From positions 48,001 through 112,000 of the forward strand of contig JABLXY010000004.1 of the NCBI GenBank assembly GCA_013177795.1: a stretch of DNA of 64,000 nt, written 5' to 3'. Every line of letters starts with the position of its first letter. Within the stretch, counting starts at the first letter, position 1. Below, piece after piece: positions 17,594 through 28,499 of this stretch. The position numbers were made by a program, and so were the translations under genes. The notes beneath the pieces are model-generated. The model was not told the DNA's origin, did not search any database, and was given only the letters and a program-made list of their open reading frames with translations. Source of the stretch: Syntrophaceae bacterium. GTDB lineage: Bacteria > Desulfobacterota > Syntrophia > Syntrophales > UBA2192.

Positions 17594-19660
17594 GTGGCCG
17601 TAAAGGAATCCACCGACATCACGCTCTTCGTCCGCACCTCCGACGAGGAGATCGCCCACTGGGACCGCAGGCGCATCGTCGATGCCCTCTTGCTGGAAAC
17701 CAACGTCGATGCCCCCACGGCCGAGGCGATCAGTCTCGACGTCGAAAAGCAGATCATGGCCTCCGGGCTCACGCGCCTCACGGCACCCCTGATCCGCGAG
17801 CTCGTCGACGCGAAGCTGATGGAGAGGGGCCTCGAGCAGGCCCGCAGCATGCACACCCGCCTCGGCTTCCCGCTCTACGACGTCAGCCAGATTCTCCTCC
17901 ACCAAAACAAGGAGAACGCCAACCTGCCCCACGGTCCCGAGGCGTCCAACCTCATTCTCGCCGAGGGCATCAAGAAGGAGTACGCGCTGCACGGCGTCTT
18001 CACCCACGAGGTCGGGGATGCCCACGTCCGGGGCGACATCCACCTGCACGACCTCGGCTATGTCGACAGGCCCTACTGCTCGAGCCAGACCCTGGAGTTC
18101 GTCAAACGGTTCGGCCTCTGCCTCCCCAACACCTTCTCGGCCTCGAAGCCGGCCCGGCACGCCGAGGTCCTCCTGGCCCACATGGTCCGCTACAGCGCCG
18201 TCCTGCAGGGGCACTTCTCGGGGACGATCGGCTGGGAGGCGCTGAACGTCTTTTTCGCCCCCTACCTGGAGTCCCTGTCCGACCGGGACATCGAGCAGAT
18301 CGCCCAGATGCTCGTCTTCGAGTTCTCCCAGCTCGCCGTCTCGCGGGGCGGACAGGCCATCTTCACCGAGATCGGCATCTGCTGGGAAGTTCCGCGGCAC
18401 CTCCGGGACGTGCCGGCCATCGGGCCAGGGGGTGCGTTCACGGGCAGGACCTACGGGGAGTACGAAAAGGCCGCCCAGCGGTTCGCACGCGCCCTGTTCG
18501 AGATCTACCGGGAGGGCGACGCGATGGGAAGCCCCTTCTTCTTTCCCAAGCCCCTGCTGAGGATCACGCAGGACTTTTTCGAAACGCCGGGGCACGAGGA
18601 GTTTCTCCTGCTCGTCTGCGAGGCAGCCGCGGAGAAGGGAAATCCCCACTTCCTCTTCGACCGGGACGGGACGCACAAGATCCTGCGCTGCCGCCTTCTC
18701 GATTTCAAGGGCGATCCCCGGGCCCGGGAGGACGCCCGCAAGCCCTGGCAGATGCGCTACGCGTCGATCCAGAACGTGACCCTCAACCTCCCGCGGCTAG
18801 GGATGCTCTCCGGGGGCGACGACAGGCTTCTCTTTTCCCTGCTCACGGAACGCATGGAGCTCATCGCCCGGGCCCATGCCCAGAAGCGGCAGTTCATCGA
18901 AAAGCTCCTCGCCCTCGGCGAGGGCGGCCCCCTGGCCCTTCTGTCGATGGACTGCGAGGGCTCGGCCTACCTGCGGCTCGAGGACGCCACCCATCTCATC
19001 GGCATGGTGGGCCTCAACGAGCTCGTCCAGGCGCACCGGGGGACGCAGCTCCACGAGGGGGATCGGGCCCTGCAGTTCGGCCTCCGGGTGCTCGGCCACA
19101 TTCAAAAGACGGCGGCCAAGCTCGGGCGGAGGCACAACCTGCGGTTCATCCTCGAGCAGAGCCCCGCCGAGAGCACCGCGTACCGCTTCGCCCGGCTCGA
19201 CCTGAAGTACCACTCCCCGCGGTCCGGGAGCCTTGTCCGGGGCGATGTCGCCCGGGGTGCGCTCTACTACACCAACTCGACGCAGCTCAACATCGCGGCA
19301 AAGACCGAGCCCTTTGCCCGCGTCGCCAGCGAGGGCCTCTTCCACCCCTTCATCGAGGGCAATGCCATCACCTCGATATGGCTCGGGGAATCCAGGCCGG
19401 ACGCCGGCGCTCTCGCCCGGTTCGTCGAGCGGGTCTTCCGCGAAACGACGAGCAGCCAGATCGTCTTCTCGCCCGAATTCACCGTCTGCCCCTCCTGCCG
19501 GCAGACGGCGCGGGGCCTGAAGCCGGCCTGCCCCCGCTGCGGCTCCACCCGCGTCGAGGGAATCAGCCGCGTGGGCGGGTACCTGACGCACACCTCCCGG
19601 CTCAACCGGGGCAAGCTCGCCGAGTTGCGCGAAACCCATCGCACCGGCACCCTCCGGTAG
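17594..19660 (+). CDS. nrdD: Anaerobic (class III) ribonucleoside-triphosphate reductase
   Basis: NrdD makes dNTPs under anoxia with a glycyl radical and formate. The 688-aa protein begins with an ATP-cone-like region (about 15-90), followed by HDLGYVDRPYCSSQ with one of the active-site cysteines and the barrel core (NVTLNLPRLG). The C-terminal zinc site is CPSC...CPRCG. The radical-bearing glycine is in the RVGGYL motif about 30 residues from the end. The GTG at 17594 follows GAGAGG; the frame extends upstream only through the hairpin leader. The activase gene nrdG, usually adjacent, is not in this window. Confidence 0.94.
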   Translation: MAVKESTDITLFVRTSDEEIAHWDRRRIVDALLLETNVDAPTAEAISLDVEKQIMASGLTRLTAPLIRELVDAKLMERGLEQARSMHTRLGFPLYDVSQILLHQNKENANLPHGPEASNLILAEGIKKEYALHGVFTHEVGDAHVRGDIHLHDLGYVDRPYCSSQTLEFVKRFGLCLPNTFSASKPARHAEVLLAHMVRYSAVLQGHFSGTIGWEALNVFFAPYLESLSDRDIEQIAQMLVFEFSQLAVSRGGQAIFTEIGICWEVPRHLRDVPAIGPGGAFTGRTYGEYEKAAQRFARALFEIYREGDAMGSPFFFPKPLLRITQDFFETPGHEEFLLLVCEAAAEKGNPHFLFDRDGTHKILRCRLLDFKGDPRAREDARKPWQMRYASIQNVTLNLPRLGMLSGGDDRLLFSLLTERMELIARAHAQKRQFIEKLLALGEGGPLALLSMDCEGSAYLRLEDATHLIGMVGLNELVQAHRGTQLHEGDRALQFGLRVLGHIQKTAAKLGRRHNLRFILEQSPAESTAYRFARLDLKYHSPRSGSLVRGDVARGALYYTNSTQLNIAAKTEPFARVASEGLFHPFIEGNAITSIWLGESRPDAGALARFVERVFRETTSSQIVFSPEFTVCPSCRQTARGLKPACPRCGSTRVEGISRVGGYLTHTSRLNRGKLAELRETHRTGTLR

Positions 19661-19736
19661 GCGGCCGGGCCGTGCGACGAAACGGCCGGCACCTCCGACC
19701 CCGGACGATGAATCCGCTTTCATGTTCCGGGCTTCC

Positions 19737-19765
19737 TTGACATCACCCCTGCCGATGCCTAAATT
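19737..19765 (+). promoter_or_regulatory. Sigma-70 promoter for gmhA-grpE-dnaK
   Basis: TTGACA (19737-19742) and TAAATT (19760-19765) with 17-base spacing, 126 bases ahead of gmhA. No CIRCE inverted repeat (TTAGCACTC/GAGTGCTAA) is visible nearby. Confidence 0.7.
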
Positions 19766-19890
19766 GCAGGTCGAGAACGCCGGGCACTCCGGTTGCTCAG
19801 GAACAAACCCGACTCAAATCAACGACATACAATCGCCCTCTCCACGGAGGGGGGATCGGGCGGGCTGAATTTTTTGCGCAGAGGCCCCGA

Positions 19891-20484
19891 ATGGAGACCG
19901 TCGACGACATCATCAGGCGAATTTTCCGGGAGAGCGTCCAGATCAAGGAAACGTTTCTTCGGGACAACCTCGAACGGATCGCCCGGGTCGTCGACGTGAT
20001 CACGGAAGCCCTCAAGAAGGGCAACAAGATCCTCCTGTTCGGAAACGGCGGCAGCGCCGCCGATGCGCAGCACGTCGCCGGGGAGTTCGTGAACCGCTTC
20101 CTGATCGAGCGGCCCCCGCTGCCGGCCATCGCGCTGACGACGGACACGTCGGTGCTCACGAGCATCGGCAATGACTACGATTTTGCGGAGGTCTTCTCCA
20201 AGCAGATCCGGGCCCTGGGTCAAGAGGGGGACATTGCCTGGGGGTTCAGCACCAGCGGCGGCTCCGTCAATGTCATCCGGGCCCTGGAGGCCGCCAAGAA
20301 GATGGGGCTCGTCACGATCGGGTTCACGGGTCGCGACGGCGGCAGGGTGGGGATGATTGCGGACCATCACCTCAATGTGCCCTCCAGCGTCACGCCCCGC
20401 GTGCAGGAGGTGCACATCGTCGCGGCGCACGCGATCTGTGAGCTGGTGGACTGGCGCCTGTTCCAGCGGCCCGATCACCGATAG
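19891..20484 (+). CDS. gmhA: Phosphoheptose isomerase (D-sedoheptulose 7-phosphate isomerase)
   Basis: GmhA starts ADP-heptose synthesis for the LPS inner core. The 197-aa SIS-domain protein has the family's ILLFGNGGSAADAQHVAGEF (phosphosugar-binding), ALTTDTSVLTSIGNDYDFAEVF and WGFSTSGGSVNVIRAL. It ends with HAICELVDWRLF, the GmhA-type C terminus. Related DiaA-type proteins share the fold, so the activity is very likely but inferred. It is the first gene of a run with grpE and dnaK, with a strong promoter upstream. No heptose kinase gene follows. Confidence 0.88.
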   Translation: METVDDIIRRIFRESVQIKETFLRDNLERIARVVDVITEALKKGNKILLFGNGGSAADAQHVAGEFVNRFLIERPPLPAIALTTDTSVLTSIGNDYDFAEVFSKQIRALGQEGDIAWGFSTSGGSVNVIRALEAAKKMGLVTIGFTGRDGGRVGMIADHHLNVPSSVTPRVQEVHIVAAHAICELVDWRLFQRPDHR

Positions 20485-20512
20485 CAGGAAAGGGAAGAGA
20501 CACCGGAGGATC

Positions 20513-21121
20513 ATGGGAAGCAAATCGAAGCACCGCAAGGAGAACGAAACCGTAAAGACCGACGCGCCGGAGGCGACGCCCGTGGAGACGGCGGCCGAGA
20601 CCGCGGCCCCGGAGACCAAGCCCGATGAGGATCTCCGCACGCGCCTGGAGGCCAAGGAGAAAGAGGCCGCGGAGAATTACGACCGCTACCTGCGGGCCGC
20701 GGCGGAGCTGGACAACTACCGCAAGCGGGCGGCGCGGGAGAGGGAAGAGGCGATCAAGTACGGCAACGAAAAACTGATCCGGGACATCCTCCCCATTCTG
20801 GACAGCCTCGACCGGGCCCTTCAGCAGGCAGCGGATCTGCAGGCGCGGAACAATTTCGAGGCTTTCCTGCAGGGGCTCGAGATGATCCACACGCAGATCC
20901 TCGGCTGCCTGGAGAGGCATGGGGTGGCGAAGATCGCGGCCAAGGGAGAGCCGTTTGACCCGGAGAGGCACCAGGCGCTCTTGCAGGTGGAGACGCCGGA
21001 GGTCGAGAGCAACCGGGTCATCGACGAATACGAGAGCGGCTACACGCTGCACGGACGCCTGCTGAGACCGTCGAAGGTATCCGTTTCGAAAAACGTTGCA
21101 CGGGACAGCGAGGGACAGTAA
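20513..21121 (+). CDS. grpE: Nucleotide exchange factor GrpE
   Basis: GrpE releases ADP from DnaK. The 202-aa protein has a charged, low-complexity N-terminal tail (about 1-40). A long helix with [19 protein letters not shown] (about 63-81) follows. The beta-wing domain has [19 protein letters not shown] and ends with [18 protein letters not shown], the classic GrpE signature. The ATG at 20513 follows CCGGAGGA. It sits 28 bases after gmhA and 35 bases before dnaK. hrcA and dnaJ, often in this operon, are absent here. Confidence 0.95.
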   Translation: MGSKSKHRKENETVKTDAPEATPVETAAETAAPETKPDEDLRTRLEAKEKEAAENYDRYLRAAAELDNYRKRAAREREEAIKYGNEKLIRDILPILDSLDRALQQAADLQARNNFEAFLQGLEMIHTQILGCLERHGVAKIAAKGEPFDPERHQALLQVETPEVESNRVIDEYESGYTLHGRLLRPSKVSVSKNVARDSEGQ

Positions 21122-21156
21122 CCCAGCATTTGAGCAGTACAGGAGGTTTGAGCATC

Positions 21157-23073
<1,917 letters not shown>

Positions 23074-23086
23074 GCAGGCCTCACCG

Positions 23087-23123
23087 AAAAAGCCTGACAT
23101 CCTCCGGGGTGTCAGGCTTTTTT
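23087..23123 (+). terminator. Terminator after dnaK
   Basis: AAAAAGCCTGACAtcctccggggTGTCAGGCTTTTTT, an 11-12 bp stem with a T6 tract, 13 bases after the dnaK stop. Confidence 0.93.
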
Positions 23124-23195
23124 GTCGGCCGGCGTCAGGCGAAGGGGAAGGAGCGGTTGAAATCCCCCCGCAAAAGGGTATATAGAAGGCCCAAG

Positions 23196-24386
23196 ATGAC
23201 GCGAAACCCCCTTCAGATTTTTCTCCTTGCCCTTGCGATTTCGATTCCGGCCGCGGGGACAGCCGCGGCGGTCGACGAGCGGGCCGCCGTCGGGGCGGTG
23301 CTCCCGCTGACGGGAAAGCCGGCGGCCCTGGGAAACCGGTCCCTAGACGGGATCATCGCGGGGCTGGGGCTCTTCGACGGGAAACGGGGCGTGCCGGTGA
23401 CGCTCCGCATCGAGAACTACGGCGACGACCCCGCGGCCGCGGCACGAGCCGTGGAACGCCTCGCCGCCGTGCCGGCCGTGATGGCCGTCATCGGCCCCCC
23501 CGAGACCGAGGCGGCGCGCCAGGCCGCCCGTGCCGCGCAGGCGGCACAGATCCCCCTGCTCGTCCTAGGCCCCGTTGACCTGCCCGAGGGTCACCGGGAT
23601 TTCGTGTTCAGCGAGCATCGCTCCGAGCTGCGTGAAGCCGTCACCCTGGCATCCTATGCCGTCAAGGACCTCGGCCTGACCCGCCTCGCGATCTTCTACC
23701 CGGACAATGCATATGGAACGGCCATGATGAACGCATTCCGGGCGGAAGCCCAGCGGCTGGGAGGCAAGGTCCGCCGCGTCCAGCCCTACAGGACGGACCA
23801 GACGGATTTCTCGGCCGAGATCCGGAAGCTGGCGGCCTTCAAGGCCCCGCGCCCCCCGGCGAAAAAGAAAGGGGCCGAGGCGGCGAAGCCCCTTCCGCCG
23901 CCGGCGCCCGATTTCGAGGCGCTCTTCATCCCCGATGCCTTCCCGAGGCTGCGGATGATCCTGCCCCAGCTCGCGTTTCACGACGTCCGGGGCGTTCAGC
24001 TCCTCGGCACGTCTCTGTGGTACTCCCCGGAGGGGATCCGCAGGGAAGCGGACGTCTTCGAGGGCGCCATCCTGGCGGCGCCCTTCTTCGCCGAAAGCGA
24101 CAAACCGGCGGTGCGGGACTTTTCGGACACCCTCTTCGGGGCGACGGGGCGGGAGCCGGATTACCGCGAAGCCCTGGCCTTCGACACGGCCAGGATGCTG
24201 GGGGATGCCCTCCGGGACCGGAGCGTCAGGGATCGAAAATCGCTGCGGGACCGCCTTAAAAAGATCGAGGCCTTCGAAGGCGTGACCGGCTCGGTAAGCG
24301 TCAACAAGGCGGGGGAAATGCTCAGGCGGTCGTTCATCCTGAAGGTGGAGGGGAAGACCATCGTCGATATCACTCCGGCGTACTGA
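23196..24386 (+). CDS. Periplasmic ABC-type substrate-binding protein, Leu/Ile/Val-binding (type 1) fold
   Basis: The 396-aa protein has an N-terminal signal peptide (hydrophobic stretch to about residue 25, cleavage near GTAAA). A type 1 periplasmic-binding fold follows: VGAVLPLTGKPAALGNRSLDGI, AVIGPPETEAAR, LAIFYPDNAYGTAMMNAF. This fold occurs in branched-chain amino acid receptors and in LpoA-like activators of penicillin-binding proteins. An inserted Pro/Lys/Ala-rich stretch (about 226-246, APRPPAKKKG..PLPPPAP) resembles that seen in the latter type. No permease genes are adjacent, which also favours an LpoA-like or orphan receptor role. The start at 23196 gives a proper signal peptide. 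Confidence 0.75.
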   Translation: MTRNPLQIFLLALAISIPAAGTAAAVDERAAVGAVLPLTGKPAALGNRSLDGIIAGLGLFDGKRGVPVTLRIENYGDDPAAAARAVERLAAVPAVMAVIGPPETEAARQAARAAQAAQIPLLVLGPVDLPEGHRDFVFSEHRSELREAVTLASYAVKDLGLTRLAIFYPDNAYGTAMMNAFRAEAQRLGGKVRRVQPYRTDQTDFSAEIRKLAAFKAPRPPAKKKGAEAAKPLPPPAPDFEALFIPDAFPRLRMILPQLAFHDVRGVQLLGTSLWYSPEGIRREADVFEGAILAAPFFAESDKPAVRDFSDTLFGATGREPDYREALAFDTARMLGDALRDRSVRDRKSLRDRLKKIEAFEGVTGSVSVNKAGEMLRRSFILKVEGKTIVDITPAY

Positions 24387-24418
24387 TGACTCAACACTCC
24401 ATGGTCACCCGGGCGCTC

Positions 24419-24478
24419 TGATACCGCTGAAGGTATCAGGTGGCCGGTGGCAGATGACAGGTAACAGGTAGACGCAGA
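24419..24478. repeat. Small hairpin and word repeat before surE
   Basis: A perfect inverted repeat TGATACC..GGTATCA (24419-24438) is followed by repeated words (CAGGTGGCCGGTGGCAGATG, then ACAGGTAACAGGTA). This resembles half of the word-type hairpins found elsewhere. It lies between the binding-protein gene and surE. Confidence 0.45.
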
Positions 24479-24498
24479 AAGGACTGTGCATTCAGGCG

Positions 24499-25269
24499 AT
24501 GCGATTCTTGCTGACCAACGATGACGGGATCTACGCGCGCGGGCTGAGCGCGCTGTACCAGGAGTTGTCGAAAGACGCCGACTGCCTCGTCGTGGCCCCT
24601 GAGGTGGAGCAGAGCGCCGTGGGGCACGCGATCACCATCTCGCGGCCCCTCATGGTCAGGCCCGCCAGGAAGAACGGACAGTTCCTGGGCTGGGCCGTCA
24701 CCGGGACACCGGCGGACTGCGTCAAGATCGGCATCCGGGAGCTCTCGGACAGGCCGGTGGACCTCGTCGTCTCGGGCATCAACCTCGGGGCCAACGTGGG
24801 GATCAACGTGCTGTATTCCGGCACCGTCTCCGCCGCGACGGAAGGCGCGATCCTGGGGGTCCCCTCCATCGCCGTCTCGCTGGGGACCCACAGCCGAGAC
24901 GCGGATTTCGGTTTTGCGGCGCGCTTCGCCCGGAAGGTCGCCCGGTTCATGCTCGACCACAACCCGAACCGCCACATCCCCCTGAACGTGAACGTCCCGG
25001 CCATCCCGGAGAAGGACATCAAGGGTGTCGTCGTGACCCGCCAGGGGCAGGCCCGGCTCATGGAGCAGTTCGAGCGGCGCACCGATCCCCGGGAGAATGT
25101 GTACTACTGGCTGGCGGGGGAGACGCAGATCACGGACCAGGAGGACAACGGGACCGATTTCCTCGCCCTGCGCAGCGGCATGATCTCGATCACGCCGATC
25201 TACTACGACCTGACCCGCTATGACGTGATGGAGGAGCTCAGGGGGGTCATCGGGAATCTCACGCCCTGA
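24499..25269 (+). CDS. surE: 5'/3'-nucleotidase SurE
   Basis: SurE is a metal-dependent phosphatase acting on nucleoside 5'/3'-monophosphates, linked to stationary-phase survival. The 256-aa length is typical. The N terminus MRFLLTNDDGIYARGL carries the catalytic DD motif, followed by VVAPEVEQSAVGHAIT, VTGTPADCVKIG and VVSGINLGANVGINVLYSGTV, all family signatures. The ATG is the natural start. The ribosome site is weak and the gene follows a word repeat, so it probably has its own transcript start not recognised here. Confidence 0.95.
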   Translation: MRFLLTNDDGIYARGLSALYQELSKDADCLVVAPEVEQSAVGHAITISRPLMVRPARKNGQFLGWAVTGTPADCVKIGIRELSDRPVDLVVSGINLGANVGINVLYSGTVSAATEGAILGVPSIAVSLGTHSRDADFGFAARFARKVARFMLDHNPNRHIPLNVNVPAIPEKDIKGVVVTRQGQARLMEQFERRTDPRENVYYWLAGETQITDQEDNGTDFLALRSGMISITPIYYDLTRYDVMEELRGVIGNLTP

Positions 25270-25305
25270 GAGCCGCAAGCGCTCAGCAGCAAGCGACAAG
25301 GCAAA

Positions 25306-25356
25306 GAAAATCCCCCTTGCGTCCCCCTCTAGAAAAGAGGGAATGAGGGGGTTTTT
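25306..25356. terminator. Bidirectional terminator between surE and usp
   Basis: A long hairpin (CCCCCT..CCCTCT facing AGAGGG..AGGGGG) flanked by AAAA and TTTTTT. It serves the convergent surE (plus) and usp (minus) genes and touches the usp stop codon. Repeated AAGCG words precede it (25275-25300). Confidence 0.8.
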
Positions 25357-26195
25357 TAGCGGGTCAGCAGGACCGGGATTTTGCTCTTGCGCACGACGTG
25401 CGAGGTGGTGCTGCCGAGCAGGAGCTCCTTGAACCGGCTGTGCCCGTGGGTGCCCATCAGCATCAGCTCGACGGCCCCCTCGTCGATGAACTTGAGGATC
25501 TCCTTTTCCTCTTTCCCCCCGAGAACGATGGTGTCCTTGTCGATGAGGGTTTCGTCGAGGGCCGCCTCCACCTTCGCGCTCAGGTCGGCCGAGACCCTTG
25601 CCTGGTCCGTCACGATGAGCACCGTGAGCGGCCAGCGGCACTTGTCGGAAAGCTCGGCGGCGATCTTGAGGGCGCGATCGGCGGGGGGGCTTCCGTCGTA
25701 GGCGACACCCATGCTCTCGATCTCGATGAACGAAGCGGGAGTGACCAGGACGGGCTTGCCGGCCTTCCGGACCACCGCCTCGGCCGTGGATCCCAGCAGC
25801 ACGCTGCGGCTCAGGGGGTAGTGCTCGCCCCGCTGGGCGAGCAGGATGAGATCGGCCCCCTGCCCCTCGCGGATGATCTCCTCGTCGATGATCCCCGACA
25901 CCTTCTTCACGTCGGGGGTGAGCCCCTGCGTCTCGCAGCGCTCGCGGAATTCGCGCAGGATCTTGTCCGCACGCGACTCGAGGGCCTTTTCGATCACGGA
26001 GAAGAACTCGGGGCCGGGACAGAGGCTTGCCGCGCTGCAGATGTCGTTGAGTACGGGCCCCTGGAGCACCTTGATGTCGATCACGTGGAGACCGGTGATG
26101 CGGGCGTCGAGCTTCTTCGCAATGTAGATCCCGTACTCGAGTGCCGTGCGGCTGTAATCGGACCCGTCCGTGGGGATGAGGATGCTGCGGAACAT
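25356..26195 (-). CDS. Tandem universal stress protein (two UspA domains)
   Basis: The 279-aa protein contains two Usp domains in tandem. The first begins MFRSILIPTDGSDYSRTALEYGI and has an inserted segment around 50-75. The second begins near VAYDGSPPADRALKIA and ends LLMGTHGHSRFKELLLGSTTSHVVR, containing the ATP-binding G-2x-G-9x-G(S/T) motif. The first domain has a related GSTAEAVVRKAGKPVLV. Family members respond to stress or bind nucleotides; the role here is unknown. Its ATG overlaps the stop of the upstream repeat protein (TGATG), implying translational coupling. Confidence 0.9.
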   Translation of the reverse strand: MFRSILIPTDGSDYSRTALEYGIYIAKKLDARITGLHVIDIKVLQGPVLNDICSAASLCPGPEFFSVIEKALESRADKILREFRERCETQGLTPDVKKVSGIIDEEIIREGQGADLILLAQRGEHYPLSRSVLLGSTAEAVVRKAGKPVLVTPASFIEIESMGVAYDGSPPADRALKIAAELSDKCRWPLTVLIVTDQARVSADLSAKVEAALDETLIDKDTIVLGGKEEKEILKFIDEGAVELMLMGTHGHSRFKELLLGSTTSHVVRKSKIPVLLTR

Positions 26196-26926
26196 CAGCC
26201 GTCCTCCTCCTCGTCCTCGTCCTCGTCCGTCAACGCCTTCGGCGCTGCGCCGTTGTCGGTCTTTTTCCCGAAGTCGCCCATCTTCCTGAGCATCCGGTCG
26301 AACTCGTGCTCGTCGAGGTCCTCGTCGCCCTGGCCGATGGTCAGGGCCGCGGCCGACCCTGCGGCCAGCAGCGTGTGGGCGCCGACCGGCTTGCCGGCCT
26401 TGAACACCGCCTGCTCCAGCAGCCGGCCGTCGCGGTCATAGGCGACGTAGGGGCCTTCGCGCTTTTCGCCGCGAAAGGTGCCCTTCTCGCGGATCTGCCC
26501 GTTCTTGTAGTAGGAGACGTAGTCCCCTTCGAACTTCCCGTCGACGAAGGTCTCCTTTTCCTTCAGCTGGCCGTTGCGGTAGTAGAGGAGATACTCGCCC
26601 TCGAGCCGCCCCTCGCGGTTGTAGAACTCCTTCTCCCGAAGCTGCCCCGTCTCGTAGTAGGACGTGTATTCGCCGACGATCTTGTCCTTCTCGAAGGTGC
26701 ACTTCTCCCGGAGCGTGCCGTCGCGATAATAGGACGTTGCCTCCCCGTGCCGCTGACCGGCCTTGAAGGACATCCGCACGAGGAGCTGGCCGTTCTCGTA
26801 ATAGGATTCGTAGATTCCGTCGAGCTTTCCCTTCCGGTAGTTGCGCCTCTCGCGCAGCTGTCCCTTGCGGTAATAGGAAAGATGTTCCCCGTCCTTGCGT
26901 CGCGGGGCGAAGAAATCCCATTTCAT
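26195..26926 (-). CDS. MORN-like repeat protein of the YwqK antitoxin type
   Basis: The 243-aa protein is built of about eight 22-25-residue repeats (about 12-190) of the form G-x3-YY-x-NGQL-x-EK-x2-F-x2-GK-x2-G. These are like the toxin_YwqK/MORN repeats that form an extended beta sheet. A Gly/Ala stretch and a very acidic tail (DEDEDEEEDG) follow. No signal peptide or membrane segment is visible with the chosen ATG at 26926; the open frame upstream looks non-coding. Antitoxin function is known only for some relatives, and no toxin gene is adjacent. It is coupled to the Usp gene (TGATG). Confidence 0.8.
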   Translation of the reverse strand: MKWDFFAPRRKDGEHLSYYRKGQLRERRNYRKGKLDGIYESYYENGQLLVRMSFKAGQRHGEATSYYRDGTLREKCTFEKDKIVGEYTSYYETGQLREKEFYNREGRLEGEYLLYYRNGQLKEKETFVDGKFEGDYVSYYKNGQIREKGTFRGEKREGPYVAYDRDGRLLEQAVFKAGKPVGAHTLLAAGSAAALTIGQGDEDLDEHEFDRMLRKMGDFGKKTDNGAAPKALTDEDEDEEEDG

Positions 26927-27110
26927 GGCCGGCCGGTTCGTTTCCTTGAAAGCATGGACGTCGATCGGATACGGGGCGCGCGCGAGAAGAAAACCTCGAA
27001 GCTGTGAAGGGAGGAACTTGGGCAAACGGGATGCAGACGGTGGTCTCCCGGCCCGCCCGAGCTTCTCACCCTCTCCACTGCACAACTTCCGCTCGTGCAG
27101 AACGTAGCCG

Positions 27111-28499
27111 CTACAGCCCCAGCTCCTTGCGTATCTGCTCGACGGGGAAAAAGACGGTGTCCTGGCCTTTGAGCCCCCTGCGCAGGGCCCTCTCGTTCTG
27201 GTTCTCGAACTCCTTGAGGAGATCGATCAGCCGCCTCTTGCCCTCGGGGGTCTTGACGGCCTCCCGCGGTGTGATGTTGCCGATGGCGGAGATCTTCTCG
27301 TCGATCCAGTTGTCGAAGGGCCGCTCCGGCGTCTCGCGCCCGGCGAAGACGCCCTCCGGGGAACTGGGGGCCCGGTCCGGCGCAGCCGGGTCTGCCTGCC
27401 TGTCGACGTTCTTGTGGACGGTCGTCCGGTACGTGATCGCCTTGCCGAACATCCTGTCCAGGATGGAACGCAGGGTTTCTGCCCGCTGGGCCGACGCGCA
27501 TTGGGCCAGCAGGGAGTCCCGCTTGAGGAAGAGGGTCCCCGGCGCACCGCGGGAGGGCCCGACCGCCCCTTCCCTCGGGAGCCAATGGAAGCGCAGCACC
27601 TTGGCCGGCAGGGCAGCGCCGGGTTTGCGCGGCTCCGCGGCCGCAAACACGGGGGATCGATCGATGATCTGCAGGAAGGCATCGTAGTCGTCCACCCGGT
27701 ACAGAAGGCTTGTGAGGGAGGCCTTTTCCGCCTCGGGGTCGGCCGCCGTCTCGGGCCGCTCGAGGTTTCGCACGGCATTTTCGACGAGGGCGCAGATCTC
27801 CGCCGTGGCGCGCTTCAGGTAATCCCGGAAGTTGCGGTAGTTCTCCCGCTCCTCGTTGTAGATCTCGAGGAGGTTGACCTCGATGAAGCGCCTGAGTTTC
27901 TGCGGGATGACGGTGATGGGCATGCCGCCGAGGATCTGGTAGCCGCGGACCTCGATCAGGCCGCCGTAGAAGAGATCCCACTTGCAGAGCGTCTGCGCGG
28001 CGGCAGGGTCGGCAAGCGAAAAGGCCCGGTCGGCGAAGATATCCCGGATCTCGACCCCCTGTCCCGGGTCGATCCGCTGCACCTCGTACACGCTCAGCAC
28101 GGAGCGGGAATAACTCTGCAGGATCTCCCTCTCGAGCGCGGAGAGCTGGTTCCTGCGGCGATCGAGATATAGCTCCGGGAACGTCTTGTCGTACTCGTCG
28201 GTGACGAAATACAGCGAATACCAGGAGAGAAACCGGGAAAACTCTTCCTCGCTCTGGAAATTATCGTAGAGATCGTCTTCGTCTTCGCCGTAGACGCCGC
28301 GCCCCTCGAAGTATTCATAGAGGGCGAGTTCGTACTCCTCGTAAAACCGGTCGGAATTGGAAAAACGGGTAAGCCGGTAGTGGAGATCGGAAATGATCCT
28401 CCTGCAGCGGGCCAGATCGAAATCGATGATCCGGGCGACCCGGCTTTCGAAAGCGTCGCCCTGCCCGGAGGGGGAACCTCCGCGATCAGCCGTTGACAT
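27111..28499 (-). CDS. Unrecognised 462-aa cytosolic protein
   Basis: I do not recognise this family. The 462-aa product has no signal peptide or membrane segment. The N-terminal part (about 1-150) is rich in Tyr/Asp/Glu (YEEYELALYEYFEGRGVYG) with an acidic EDEDDLYDN stretch. A central region (about 165-260) is mixed alpha/beta with ILGGMPITVIPQKLRRFIE. The C-terminal third is basic and Arg/Pro-rich and ends FFPVEQIRKELGL. The ATG at 28499 has a good AGGAGGT site 9 bases upstream; an upstream extension is possible but lacks one. It lies upstream of the repeat and Usp genes on the same strand, about 185 bases apart. Confidence 0.7.
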   Translation of the reverse strand: MSTADRGGSPSGQGDAFESRVARIIDFDLARCRRIISDLHYRLTRFSNSDRFYEEYELALYEYFEGRGVYGEDEDDLYDNFQSEEEFSRFLSWYSLYFVTDEYDKTFPELYLDRRRNQLSALEREILQSYSRSVLSVYEVQRIDPGQGVEIRDIFADRAFSLADPAAAQTLCKWDLFYGGLIEVRGYQILGGMPITVIPQKLRRFIEVNLLEIYNEERENYRNFRDYLKRATAEICALVENAVRNLERPETAADPEAEKASLTSLLYRVDDYDAFLQIIDRSPVFAAAEPRKPGAALPAKVLRFHWLPREGAVGPSRGAPGTLFLKRDSLLAQCASAQRAETLRSILDRMFGKAITYRTTVHKNVDRQADPAAPDRAPSSPEGVFAGRETPERPFDNWIDEKISAIGNITPREAVKTPEGKRRLIDLLKEFENQNERALRRGLKGQDTVFFPVEQIRKELGL

